This document shows, piece by piece, positions 1 to 11,447 of a stretch of 64,000 nucleotides of DNA. The notes beneath the pieces were generated by a model. It was not told where the DNA came from and did not search any database. It saw nothing but the letters and a program-made list of their open reading frames with translations. The first letter of the stretch is position 1, and every line of letters begins with the position of its first letter. This DNA comes from Cunninghamia lanceolata (Eukaryota > Streptophyta > Pinopsida > Cupressales > Cupressaceae): contig BSBN01001965.1 of NCBI GenBank assembly GCA_027924645.1, positions 16,234,001 through 16,298,000 of the forward strand, in the 5' to 3' direction. The translations under genes were made by a program, and so were the position numbers.

Positions 1-106
1 GGTTGTGCATGTTGAAAATCTATATATTGATGAATCTGTTTATGCATGATACATTTCTTCATATGTTCATTACTTGAAATATTCACAACCTAATGTACTT
101 TTCAAA

Positions 107-641
107 GACCACTCAAAATCAAATCATCCTCAAATTTTATAGCCTCTTGTTGAGCAACCTCAATATCACCTACTTTACTCCATTTTAAGAAAAACTTAAC
201 ATCAGGATGCAATGAAGAAATAAAAGTGTATAGATGGATTTGCTTACTTGGTTGAATGGAGGAAGGAATGCTTTTGAGCATCCTATTATACTAATCGACA
301 AAATCTTTAATGGGCTCATCTTCTTTCTTTTGGATGTTGAAAAATTGACATAGTAATGCATCTTCATCTATTGTTGATTTGTATCTTCCAAGAAACTTCC
401 TTTTTAAGGTGTCCTAGTCAGTAATGCACTTTTCTTCCAAATACTAAAACTAATTTGTTATTGGCCCAACAAGAGATTCAATAAATAACTAGACAAAAAT
501 ATTTTCTTCACTTACCTCAAAAATCTTGCATGCAATGGTGAATGCCAAGATATGATCTTCTGCATCTTGAGAATTTTCTCCACTAAATTTCAGGAAATAT
601 TTTCTTGAACTTGCAAGTAGAGGTGAATATTGCGGGTATTA
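107..641 (-). pseudogene. Ty3-type retrotransposon gag fragment
   Basis: Read on the minus strand from 641 downward, this stretch gives a capsid-type gag core. Visible pieces are KYFLKFSGEN near the start, then a WDTLKRKFLGRYKS-like segment (the Trp codon is now a stop), then FFNIQKKEDEPIKDFV and LHPDVKFFLKW. That spacing is typical of the Ty3 Retrotrans_gag domain, which forms the particle shell. There are several in-frame stops, for example after the KDFVD segment and in the LFIESL region, so it is dead. No protease or RT follows to the left, because the window ends. The right edge abuts the first base of the LTR at 642. It is either the target into which that element inserted or a fragment joined by rearrangement; no target duplication was found. 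Confidence 0.7.
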
Positions 642-1414
642 TGTCAGAAAAATGCAGCCTTGGGGATTTTTCCTATTAAGGTTTAACTACGAGGTCTTTA
701 GATTGCATTTAGAGCATCTTGCATGATAATTCAGACTCCCGATGAGAAAACCCTTGGGTCTTGTGACAAATAGGACCTAGTGGGTACTAATTTGATGATC
801 CTTGAACAAAGATAGGGGGTGGACAAGGGCGCTAGCACCCTAGTCTAGCCCTATTTTGGGTCTGCCTTAAATTCAAATGTCGGGTTTGTGACCATTATTT
901 GATTTCTAGGCTGACAACATAAGTTTCAAATATGAAATTCTTGGTGAGAATTTTAGTAGTTGCATCTATAATCATATTCAGGTTATCATTTGCAAAAACA
1001 AGAAGATGATTGTGAACTTTATGCATACTTGAAATTTCTTATGATATAATTGTGTTGCAGAGCATAGCATTGTTATTGTGTTTGTTTTTTCAGGTTGGAT
1101 TACATCTTATCCTCATGGCATTGAATAGCTTCTTCCTTTCATGAGAGTTTCATCATCAAGGTGACATTTATTATGTTTTATCATCATTATCATTTGGATT
1201 TTTACCTCTATCGCAAAAGGATACGCATTGTCTCTCTCTGACAATAGTCTTCAGAAGACTTGAATGTCTCTCCAAGGCTTGACTAAGGCAAGCCTCTAAA
1301 CACCACAACCCCCTCCCACACTCCTTGTGATTGCAGGTTACAGGGAAGATGGGGAAACATTGAAGATTCAGGATCTGAAAAGAAGCAGACATTGTGCGAG
1401 ATTTTAGAACAAGG
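642..1414 (+). repeat. 5' LTR of outer element, left part
   Basis: This aligns base by base with 14267 to about 15067 of the 3' LTR and starts TGTCAG. It is cut at 1414 by the chromovirus. The last five bases, CAAGG (1410-1414), are one copy of the chromovirus target duplication. The alignment to the 3' LTR resumes at 9725, which proves that the LTR was whole before the insertion. Confidence 0.85.
1410..1414. other. Target-site duplication CAAGG, left copy
   Basis: CAAGG directly precedes the TG start of the chromovirus LTR at 1415 and is repeated at 9720-9724 right after the other LTR. The uninterrupted site survives in the 3' LTR of the outer element near 15064 (GACAAGGGA), which confirms a clean 5-bp duplication. 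Confidence 0.93.
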
Positions 1415-3198
1415 TGATGCAGAGGAAACGCAACAGAAGCTTACAAATGGGAAGGAGGAGTCATTAACACAACCAGCATGTTAAAATCCTGGACATGCAG
1501 TGTGTAATACCTATCGGCTTATCATCATCATCATATTTCTTGCTAACACAGACAGCATCATCATATTTCGCAAAGGCATGAAATAACCTCCTGCTAACTA
1601 CTGTTCAATTCCTTATCGCCTTTCGCCTGTCAGCAGCATCATCATATTCGGCTATCAGCAGCATCATCACATTCAGCAAGCGCAAACATCCTCCTGATGT
1701 TCACTGTTCATCTTACCACCAAACTCTATCTTCAGCATCATGATGTTCGACATCATCTTCATCAGCAGGATATAAAATATCCGGTTCCTCCCATATATCC
1801 TGATGACGACAACTTCAAGCACCTTTCCTTCGATGCTTACGTCACCCCGATATCTGACTACTCAAACAACAGCATCAGGATATGACTTATCCGGTCATAT
1901 TGAAACATCCTGATGATGTTGACCAAACTTTATGCTGATGACTTACGCCAATGCCAAAACACTTAGCGACAGTAGGATAAACTTGCATAGGGTGATATTC
2001 ACAATATCCTGATGACGATGACGTCACTTGCACCCGATGATGATGTCAATGCACCTGATGATGATGTCAACAGGATATAAGATACTTATATCCTCCGCAA
2101 CATGATAATGAATATCTGGTGATCTTTTCAATATCCTGATGATGACCTTTCCGGTCCTTAGCCAAAAAGTGAACTTTCACTTCTGCATGCGATAGCGATA
2201 TGCGGACGATGGATACACACGAAAGATGATCCTGACAATGATATACACACTGAGTATATATCTGACTTATATCATCCTGATGCACTTGAAACATACAGTC
2301 TTCGTCAGCTTTATAACCCGATCCGGATAGCGATATACTCATAGATGACGATACGATTCACTCCGTCTAGAAAAGCACATGCAGATCCCTGTATATCCGT
2401 CAGTTGCATGCAAACTCACAGAACCGCACAATTTTACAAAGAAAACATGATGATCAGGCCGGATCACCTTCAGATCAAAACTTAACAGTTTATCTTCCTA
2501 AACCCTAGCACATGAGGATGCTAGGTTGATTCACAGCATGCTACCAATCGATCTCCCACACAATGAAATACATAAACAGAAAACTAAAATACAACCTAAA
2601 CTAACATGCATGACCATTCCACCGATTCACAGAATCAACCGGTGGAAGGGTTGAAAGAATCCATTAACCTGTAATCAGAACAGAAATCAAAACATAAACA
2701 GCTGATAAACCAGATAATGCAATTGATGAGATCTTATTTAGATGAAACACAAATGTCCTGTTTCTACAATACTATCGAACAACAATGTTTCACAATGTCT
2801 GGACTGATCTCTGGATTTCACTCAATCACCAGTACAACATAACATAACTACTACTCTCTTCAATCACCAGTACAACATAACATAACTACTACTCTCTGTC
2901 TCTCTCTTTCTCTGATCTCAAACCCTAACTGATCTGAGTTATTTATAGCAATATCCTATGAGTACTACCAACTCGATTCCCAGCGGCTGGGAGCTTCCAA
3001 GCGGCTGGGAGAAGACAGCTCAGACAACCTGATAACGAACTCTAACTACCTGCACACTCTCCTAGGCTGATCTAATACATATGCATTGGTCCAATGGACC
3101 TTATTACATTATGAAGTCAAACATGCTAAAAATAGACTAATGTCCTGTCATGCGGACAATGAACCTATATCCTGTCTTGTAGGGGTGCTCCTGCACCA
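1415..3198 (-). repeat. 3' LTR of chromovirus (1,784 bp)
   Basis: This is near-identical to 7929-9719. It begins TGATGCAGAGG on the plus strand and ends CTGCACCA. Inside is a perfect 38-bp direct duplication (2823-2860 and 2861-2898) starting CAATCACCAGTACAAC, present in both LTRs and therefore older than the insertion. ATCATC-rich and ATATCC-rich stretches fill 1520-2340. The pol frame runs 34 bases into this LTR and stops at 3165. Confidence 0.95.
2940..2947 (-). promoter_or_regulatory. Candidate LTR TATA box
   Basis: The minus strand reads TATAAATA, followed by AACTCAGATCAG. The same octamer is at 9461-9468 in the 5' LTR. Placement inside the LTR fits a U3 promoter. No start site can be read from sequence alone. 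Confidence 0.5.
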
Positions 3199-4565
3199 TA
3201 CTCCCCAGAAGAAGAAATCTCAAGTCCACTTGAGAGGAGAGTATGAAGATCTGCACCATGTTTCTGGATCTGCTCTTCAGTCCTCCAGACTGCTTCAGAA
3301 TTAGGTTTGCCCTTCCAAGAGACTAGATACTCCAAGTACTGTTTGTTCCAGGTCTGTTTGACCACTCTGGTGTCCAAAACCTTCTGTAACTGTGGAGGAT
3401 CATGCTGGGGAATGTTATCATGGGCTGTATCCTATAGGAGATCCTGATCTGCATCTGGATAAGACTTGTATGGAGTTAAATCACATACATTGAATATAGG
3501 GGACAAACCAAGATCAGGGGGGAGTTGTATCTCATAAGCATTTTGTCCATGCTTGTGCAAGATCTGACATGGTCTAACTTTTCTGTGCATAAGTTTAGTA
3601 TATTTTCCCTTAGGAAGTCTGTCCTTCTTCAAATGAACCCATACCAAATCTCCAACATCAAACTGTACATCCTTCTTCTTTTTATCAGCATATTCCTTAT
3701 ACTTCAAGGTGGTTTGTTGTAGTTGGGTCTTGACTTGATCATGAACCTCTTTTATGGCTTCTGCAAAAGCTTCTCCTTCTGCACTAATAGGGTCTACTGT
3801 AGGTAGATCTCTCAATTCCAAAATTCCTCTTGGATGCACACCATAAACTATCTGGAAAGGTGATTTCCCTGTGCTCCTATTGACAGTATCATTATAGGAA
3901 AATTCAGCTTGAGATAGAATATTATCCCACCTTTCTCCATGTTGTTTTGTCAAACATCTAAGCAAATTTCCTAAGGAATGGTTCACAACTTCAGTCTGTC
4001 CATCCGTTTAAGGATGATATGCAGAGGAAAAAGACAAATTTGTTCCAAGTTTCTTCCAAAGAGTTCTCCAGAAGTGACCAATAAACTTCACATTCCTATC
4101 TGACACTATGCTCAATGGCAATCCATGGATCCTGACAATCTCCCTGAAAAACAAATCTGCAATGTATGAAGCATCAGTAGTGGTTTTGCATGGCAATAAA
4201 TGTGCCATTTTGCTGAATCTATCCACTACAACAAAAACACTGTCAAACCCTTTCCTTGTCCTTGGTAAACCCAAGACAAAATCCATACTTATGCTTTCCC
4301 ATGGTCTGGAAGGAATGGGTAAGGGCTGATATAAACCTGCATTAGTCGACCTGCCTTTAGCTTTCTGACATATCACACATGTCTCTACAAGCTTTCTGAC
4401 ATCTGATTGTAACTTAGGCCAAAAGTAATGTCTTCAGACAAGATCAAGAGTCTTATTTAGACCAAAATGACCTGCCATAGCTCCACAATGTTTCTCCTTA
4501 ATGATGTTTAACCTCATAGAACACCTTGGAATACATAACTGTCCACCTTTGAACAACAATCCATC
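3165..4565 (-). pseudogene. Chromovirus integrase and chromodomain (same frame, three more stops)
   Basis: This continues the 4566-7874 frame. Visible are the zinc-binding end (HFGLNK... CMICQKAK), the catalytic core with [19 protein letters not shown] and the Glu in TDGQTEVVN, a GPY-like region (HRKVRPCQILHKHGQ), and a C-terminal chromodomain with YLEYLVSWKGK and EAVWRTEEQI. Stops lie at 4434-4436 (TGA), 4008-4010 (TAA) and 3432-3434 (TAG). The neighbouring residues are family-typical on both sides of each stop. The frame terminates at 3165-3167, inside the 3' LTR. The chromodomain identifies the element as a chromovirus. I cannot place it in a named clade without a tree. Confidence 0.92.
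3199..3215 (-). other. Polypurine tract of chromovirus
   Basis: The minus strand reads CTTCTTCTGGGGAGTA directly against the 3' LTR. The GGGGAG core at this place is the expected plus-strand primer. It lies inside the coding frame, since the chromodomain tail continues across it. Confidence 0.7.
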
Positions 4566-7500
4566 CTAGATCAAAAATTCAGAGAATTCAGCATGATATT
4601 TCTCTCCAAAAGAAGTACATACATGATATATCTCCCCAAAATCTTCATCAGTCTCATACATGGTCTTTAGCGAATCAATGCCAACACTTTCTAATTGAAT
4701 CTGGTTGACTGTTAGAACTCTCCTGCTCAAAGCATATGCAACTTTATTCTTGACTCCTTTCTTATGCTTCAATGTAAAAGTAAAAGCTTGTAAGGTTTCT
4801 ACCCATTTCATGTGTCTATGGTTCAGCTTTTCCTGGCTGTTTATGAAACTCAGAGCCTGGTTATCTGTGAATACTATGAATTCCTTTGGCATCAAGTAAT
4901 GCCTCCATTTCTTGAGTGACTGGACTAAAGCATACATTTCCAAATCATATGAGGAATACCTCTTTTTAGCATCATTGAGCTTCTCACTGAAAAATACAAT
5001 AGGTCTACCTTCTTGGCTGAGTACTGCTCCAATGGCCATGTGACTGGCATCACATTCCACCTGAAAGATTTTATTAAAGTCTGGAAGTGCAAGGACTGGC
5101 TGCTGTGCCACCTTCTTCTTCAATGTCTCAAAAGAATCATCTGCTCTTTGAGTCCAAACAAATCTACGCTTCTGTCCTCCTTTGATGGTATCAAGCATGG
5201 GTGCACAAATATGACTAAACCCTCTTATAAACTTCCTGTAGAAGGTTGCTAACCCATGGAAACTTCTGACATCATTCATAGTCTTTGGGGTTGGCCAAGA
5301 CAATATGGAACTTACCTTCTCCTTATCCATTTGTAACTTTCCTTGTGAAATGACAAAACCCAAATATGTGATCTCCTCTTGCATGAACAAACACTTGTCT
5401 AAATTTATCATCAGCTGCTCTTCATGTAACCTCTTAAGAACCAAATCTATGTGTCTGAGATGTTCTTCTTTTGTGTTGCTGAAAATCAGAATGTCATCTA
5501 GATATACTATGACAAACTTACCAATGAACTCTTTCAAAACCTCATTCATCAACCTCATAAAAGTACTAGGTGCATTAGATAAACCAAAAGGCATAACCTT
5601 CCACTCATATAACCCTTCATTAGTTTTGAATGCTGTTTTCCATTCATCTCCTGGCCTAATCCTGATCTGATGATATCCACTCTTTAGATCTATTTTTGTA
5701 AAATACTTAGCACCTCCCAAACAGTCAAGTAAATCCTCTATCCTAGGGATTGGAAACCTATACCTGATTGTGATCTTGTTAATAGTTCTGGAATCTGTGC
5801 AAAGCCTCCAAGTACCTTCCTTCTTTGGTGCTAGTACAGCTGGTACTGCACATGGACTTAAACTTTTCCCAATCAGACCTAAATCTAATAATTCTTCAAT
5901 TTGTCTGGCTACTTCTGCATTCTGTTCTGGAGTTAGTTTATAGGCTGCTTTGTTTGGAAGTGTTGACCCTGGAATTAAGTCTATGCAGTGACTAATATCC
6001 CTGACAGGTGGTAGGGATCTTGGCATTCCCTCTGAGATGATACCTTTGTACTTATCCAATAGCTCTTGGATAGCTGGGTCTTTGAACCTTTGCTTCTTCT
6101 CTTCCTTGACTTCTTGCTGCTGTTCTTTATTCACCCTCATACATGGGATTAGGGCATATGCAACTGCACCTTTTGCTGCTACTTCTTTCATGAACTGTTT
6201 ACCTTCCATCAGCATTACCTTCACCTCTTTTCCTTTAGATTTCTCCTCCTTCTCCGTCAATGGTAGTAACTTTATAACCTTACCATCTTTAGTGATTGTA
6301 TAGGTGTTTCTAACACCATCATGTTGTGCCTTCAAATCATATTGCCATGGTCTACCAAATAAAAGATTGCAAGCATCCATCGTGGTAATGTCAAACAACA
6401 ACTTATCCTTATATGCTCCAATCTGAAATTCTACCCAAGCCTGCTCTTCTACAATTGTCTGCTGATGTTGGGTAAGCCATGAGACTTTATATGGGGATGG
6501 GTGAGGCAATCTCCTAAGCTTAAGCTTTGTCACCATTTCTTCAGACACAAAATTTTTAGTAGAACCAGAATCAATCAAAACTTTACATGCCTTACCTCCT
6601 GCTTTGCAAATTGTCCTGAAAAGAGACTTTCTTTGAGGGGATTCTTTGTCAGGTACCTTCATGGTAGTCACTATTCTTCTCATCATTAGAGACTCTCCAC
6701 TTTCTGGGTATCCATAATTATCAGGAGCATTCACACTCTGAAAAGAATTAGAGCTTGTCATACTTTGATTATCAGGTTCTTGGATCAGATTTGTTCTCCT
6801 TTCTCCTGTTGAGCTTGTGGCCTTTTCTAGACATCTGCTGGCTATATGGCCTTCTTTGTTATAGTTATAACATCTGATGGATCCTCTGCCCTGGGATCTT
6901 CCTCTAAAAGGTCTTCTACCTCTGAAGTTTCCTTGCTGACTATAGTTTTCCCCCTGGTTCTGACTATTGTTTCCCTTACTATTGTCATGACTGGATTCTC
7001 CTTGATATCCATGTCCATGTCCTCTACCTCTAAAAGGACCTCTTCCACCCCTTTGTTGTCTTCCTCTTCCTCTACTGTGTTGTTCTTGTTTTCTCTTTAA
7101 CTTCTCTTCCATTTTCAATGCCAACTGAAAGCATTTCTGAACTGTATCTGGATTATGCAGACTTAAATCTTCCTGGATGTTGAACCTCAATCCATTAAGG
7201 TATCTGGCTACCTTCTCTTCTTCACTTTCCTTTACCTTTGTTTTCATACAAAGTTTCATGAATTCTTCTGTATATGAGCTGACATCTAGCTCCTTCTGCT
7301 TCAGGTTTTGCTTCCTCTTGTGTAATTGGATACTGTAATCCAATGGGACATAAGCTTCCTTTACTAATGCCATCATTTTCTTCCATGTAGTGACTCTACG
7401 CTTTCCTTCCTGTACTCTATCATCTTGGACGAAATTCCACCATGTCAAGGCAGCTTCTTTCATTTTTGACTGGGCTATTTTCACCCTCTGTTGTTCTGGT

Positions 7501-7874
7501 ATCTCCTCCGTTTCAAAGAAATTGTTCAAGGAGTCTATCCACTCCATCACTGAATCAGGTTCCATCTTTCCTGTAAACACTGGCAAATCCAATTTCACAT
7601 CCATGGTTCTCCTCTCCATGGCCTTGAGGGCATTCAACAGTGGTCTCTGGTCTGCAGGAACGACCTCCTCGTTCCAACTAGGGATCTCTTCTTCTTCCCT
7701 ATCTTCTTCTCTACCAGAACCTACTCTGCTCCTCAACTTCTCTAACTCATCCTTCAATTCCTGATTCTGAGCCTTCACGGCCTTGCTCTCTGCAATCTGT
7801 TTCTTCACCAGAACTGCCAACTCAACGTTGGTCATCCTTGCCGGAATCTCAGATGTTCCTTCTTCATCTGACAT
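4566..7874 (-). pseudogene. Chromovirus Gag-protease-RT-RNase H frame (1,102 codons)
   Basis: The start is ATG at 7874, 55 bases downstream of the 5' LTR. Order by residue: coiled-coil-like N-terminus (20-55); Ty3 gag capsid (about 90-265); Arg/Gly-rich basic stretch (268-335); zinc knuckle CYNYNKEGHIASRC near 337; protease with LIDSGST near 440; RT (about 640-810) with LDDILIFS active site; RNase H with ECDAS, DLEMYA and FTDNQAL. Two residues look damaged: the second knuckle Cys is Tyr, and the late RNase H Asp (usual ADALSR) is Tyr (AYALSR). The frame ends with a TAG at 4566-4568 where the same frame goes straight on into integrase, so this is a nonsense mutation rather than a natural end. 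It makes capsid and enzymes for copying RNA to DNA. Plus-strand ORFs across this region are shadows. Confidence 0.93.
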
Positions 7875-7914
7875 CCTGCTATATCCTTATCTTTTCCAGA
7901 AGATCCTTCCTTTG

Positions 7915-7926
7915 CTCTGATACCAC
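7915..7926 (-). other. Primer-binding site, tRNA-iMet type
   Basis: The minus strand reads TGGTATCAGAGC two bases from the 5' LTR boundary at 7929. This is the usual plant initiator-Met primer site, and its perfect match defines the orientation of the chromovirus. Confidence 0.93.
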
Positions 7927-7928
7927 TA

Positions 7929-9719
7929 TGATGCAGAGGAAACGCAACAGAAGCTTACAAATGGGAAGGAGGAGTCATTAACACAACCAGCATGTTAAAA
8001 TCCTGGACATGCAGTGTGTAATACCTATCGGCTTATCATCATCATCATATTTCTTGCTAACACAGACAGCATCATCATATTTCGCAGAGGCATGAAATAA
8101 CCTCCTGCTAACTACTGTTCACTTCCTTATCGCCTTTCGCCTTTCGCATGTCAGCAGCATCATCATATTCGTCTATCAGCAGCATCATCACATTCGGCAA
8201 GTGAAAACATCCTCCTGATGTTCACTGTTCATCTTACCGCCAAACTCTATCTTCAGCATCATGATGTTTGACATCATCTTCATCAGCAGGATATAAAATA
8301 TCCGGTTCCTCCCATATCTCCTAATGACGACAACTTCAAGCACCTTTCCTTCGATGCTTACGTCACCCCGATATCCGACTACTCAAACAACAGCATCAGG
8401 ATATGACTTATCCGGTCATATTGAAACATCTTGATGATGTTGACCAAACTTTATGCCGATGACTTACGCCGATGCCAAAACACTTAGCGACAGCAGGATA
8501 AACTTGCATAGGGTGATATTCGCAATATCCTGATGACGATGACGTCACTTGCACCCGATGATGATGTCAATGCACCTGATGATGATGTCAACAGGATATA
8601 AGACACTTATATCCTCCGCAACATGATAATGAATATCCGGTGATCTTTTCAATATCCTGATGATGACCTTTCCGGTCCTTAGCCAAAAAGTGAACTTTCA
8701 CTTCTGCATGCGATAGCGATATGCAGACGATGGAAACACACGAAAGATGATCCTGATGATGATATACACACTGAGTATATATCTGACTTATATCATCCTG
8801 ATGCACTTGAAACATACAGTCTTCGTCAGCTTCATAACCCGATCCGGATAGCGATATACTCGTAGATGATGATACGATTCACTCCGTCTGGAAAAGCACA
8901 TGCAGATCCCTGTATATCCGTCAGCTGCATGCAAACTCACAGAACCGCACAATTTTACAAAGAAAACATGATGATCGGGCCGGATCACCTTCAGATCAAA
9001 ACTTAACAGTTTATCTTCCTAAACCCTAGCACATGAGGATGCTAGGTTGATTCACAGCATGCTACCAATCGATCTCCCACACAATGAAATGCATAAACAG
9101 AAAACTAAAATACAACCTAAACTAACATGCATGACCATTCCACCGATTCACAGAATCAACTGGTGGAAGGGTTGAAAGAATCCATTAACCTGTAATCAGA
9201 ACAGAAATCAAAACATAAACAGCTGATAAACCAGATAATGCAATTGATGAGATCTTATTTAGATGAAACACAAACGTCCTGTTTCTACAATACTATCGAA
9301 CAACCATGTTTCACAATGTCTGGACTGATCTCTGGATTTCACTCAATCACCAGTACAACATAACATAACTACTACTCTCTTCAATCACCAGTACAACATA
9401 ACATAACTACTACTCTCTGTCTCTCTCTTTCTCTGATCTCAAACCCTAACTGATCTGAGTTATTTATAGCAATATCCTACGAGTACTACGAAATCGATTC
9501 CCAGTGGCTGGGAGCTTCCAAGCGGCTGGGAGAAGACAGCTCAGACAACCTAATAATGAACTCTAACTACCTGCACATTCTCCTAGGCTGATCTAATACA
9601 TATGCATTGGTCCAATGGACCTTATTACATTATGAAGTCAAACATGCTAAAAATAGACTAATGTCCTGTCATGCGAACAATGAACCTATATCCTGTCTTG
9701 TAGGGGTGCTCCTGCACCA
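7929..9719 (-). repeat. 5' LTR of chromovirus (1,791 bp)
   Basis: This is the partner of 1415-3198, at the 5' end for the minus-strand element because the primer-binding site lies immediately to its left (7915-7926). It carries the same 38-bp duplication (from 9344 and 9382). It ends CTGCACCA at 9719 and is followed by the CAAGG duplication. Confidence 0.95.
9461..9468 (-). promoter_or_regulatory. Candidate TATA box in chromovirus 5' LTR
   Basis: TATAAATA on the minus strand, identical to 2940-2947. This copy would drive the genomic RNA of the element. Confidence 0.5.
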
Positions 9720-9724
9720 CAAGG
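9720..9724. other. Target-site duplication CAAGG, right copy
   Basis: This is a perfect match to 1410-1414. It directly follows the CA end of the chromovirus right LTR at 9719. Confidence 0.93.
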
Positions 9725-10181
9725 GCGCCATCACCATTGTCCTTCACTATCAGATAACCAGGAATAGAAGACACACCAGAGATCAGTACCAGAAGGAGAT
9801 CAGGAATCCACATAAAAACTTGTACCTTGGACTAGGGGGCCATCACCATTGTCCACAACATTTCTATTTTTTGGACTACGAAAAATAGTGAGTTAAGGTT
9901 CTCTGCCCTTTGTCTAACTCTGGTAGCACTTGTCCTAATTTGTATATTTACTTACTATTTTGTTTAAATTAGGGTTTCAAGAGCATGAAAGAATTAATTA
10001 GCAACATTGTGTGATAACTTCCAAATTTTCTAGTAGAAAATCAAGTGGCAATCCAATCTGATAGATGACTCTCCTCTTGATGGGAGAAGCACTCAGTTGA
10101 AAAGCCCTTGGAATGTTTTGTGGAAAGGAGGATTCAAACTAAAACAACCCCATACCATAATCCTCGTTTTCATATAAAACA
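9720..10181 (+). repeat. 5' LTR of outer element, right part
   Basis: This begins with CAAGG (9720-9724), the second copy of the chromovirus target duplication. It continues with the GCGCCATCACCATTGTCC segment that follows the equivalent point in the 3' LTR, and ends ATATAAAACA at 10181, as the 3' LTR does at 15525. Downstream is TTTTGGTGAACCTG, where a primer site should lie. A TGG-starting match is present but I cannot assign a tRNA. Confidence 0.85.
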
Positions 10182-11447
10182 TTTTGGTGAACCTGTGTTT
10201 CAAACTTTTTTCCACCTTGCTAAGTGTTGTTTGATGGATTTACATTCATTCATTTCATTGCATTCAAAAATTTACAAAAAATTGATATATTTGAAAAAAT
10301 TGAAAAAAGTTGCATTCTAGGGTTTAATTGTTAACATAGTTTGCATCCATTCAATTGTATTTAATTGAATCTCTAATTTTTCCATCAGATCTGAAATTCA
10401 TTATCATTCAATTCATTATTTTCTATATTGCATTTGAAAAATTACAAAAAATTTGAAAAAATTGGAAAATTTGCAACAATTGGCAATTAGGCTTGCATTT
10501 TTGTAAAGGTTAAATCAATTGACATCTAATTTCAACATATTTATGTTATTTTCATTATATATGATCCAAAATATATAAATTCATCATTTACAATTCATTT
10601 GCATTGCATTTGCATGCTTGATTTGTTAAAATTGCTTGAAATTTTGCATTTTTCATGAAAACCTAGTTTTGCATGAGTTAGGGTTGTAGTCAAAATCTTG
10701 TCTCAGATTTTACTACCTTGTTAAAATAGTTATTAGGTCTGATTTATAATTTTAGTGTTGCATCATAATGGCCTCCTTATGAAATTTCATGCCTAGGGTT
10801 TGAAAACTTGCATTTTTTCACTAGATTTGGCCTTATTGTCTTGTTAGATTTGCACATGAAGTGTGTTGTAATGGATTTTTCTGCACTAATTGGATTTAAT
10901 TAGGGTTATTATCTTCTGAAACTTCTCAATTTTCTTACAACACCCTTTCTTTCAGGCCTTTATATTGAAATTTTGTGAAAATTTGCATATTTTTGCTATT
11001 TTTGCACTAGGGTTTGACCTAGAGTGGCACTATAGGCATTTTGTAATGGATTTTTTGTCATTAAGTGGCTGTTATTACTTTTATAAGTTTCTTTCCATCA
11101 TCATTTTCTTACAACACCCATTTCCCTACTCTTTTGCATTGACATTTGGTGAAAAATTGCATATTTTAGCCTATTTTCACTAGGTTTTGTCTTATTGACT
11201 TTCTAGAGTTGCTTCAAAAGCATGTTGTGAAAGGTATTCTTGCATTAGTGGACTGTTATTAGGTATATAATTTTTTTCCCTCTTGAAAATATTCAAAACA
11301 CCTCTTCTTTCATTTGTTTGCATTGAGAAAAGTTAAAAAGCCAAGCATTTTAGAGCATATTCGACATCACTTTTTTTGCATTTTCCTTTTGCATAAGTTT
11401 TGGAAGATCTTGAAAATGTGATTTGAAACTCATTTGAAAACTTACAA
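10182..11447 (+). other. AT-rich leader of outer element with tandem repeats
   Basis: No coding potential is seen. From about 10740 to 11400 there are about four degenerate units of 175-185 bp. Anchors recur: ACTAG-plus-TTTGxCxTA near 10823, 11006 and 11179; ACAACACCC near 10938 and 11111 (AAAACACC near 11298); TAATGGATTTTT near 10870 and 11044. TGCATT-rich sequence precedes the array. Confidence 0.55.

Larger units (their letters stand above)
1415..9719 (-). mobile_element. Chromovirus (Ty3, chromodomain), structurally complete
   Basis: This 8,305-bp minus-strand element has all structural parts: TG...CA LTRs (7929-9719 is 5', 1415-3198 is 3'), a tRNA-iMet primer site, a gag-pol frame with gag, protease, RT, RNase H, integrase and a terminal chromodomain, a purine tract, and a perfect 5-bp target duplication. 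The coding region stays in a single reading frame for its whole length and is broken only by four stop codons (4566, 4434, 4008 and 3432), with no frameshift. It inserted in the 5' LTR of the outer element in opposite orientation. Chromodomains of this family usually direct integration to particular chromatin. The LTRs differ at few sites by eye, so this is one of the younger elements here. Confidence 0.95.

Noticed and set aside
2067..2342. ORF starting MSISLSGSGYKADEDC and its twin at 8588-8815
   Set aside because: They lie in the two LTRs of the chromovirus, and the duplication is due to the LTR pair. No conserved domain, and the ends differ by stops.
5305..7764. Several plus-strand ORFs of 60-124 codons
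   Set aside because: They are antisense shadows of the chromovirus polyprotein on the minus strand.
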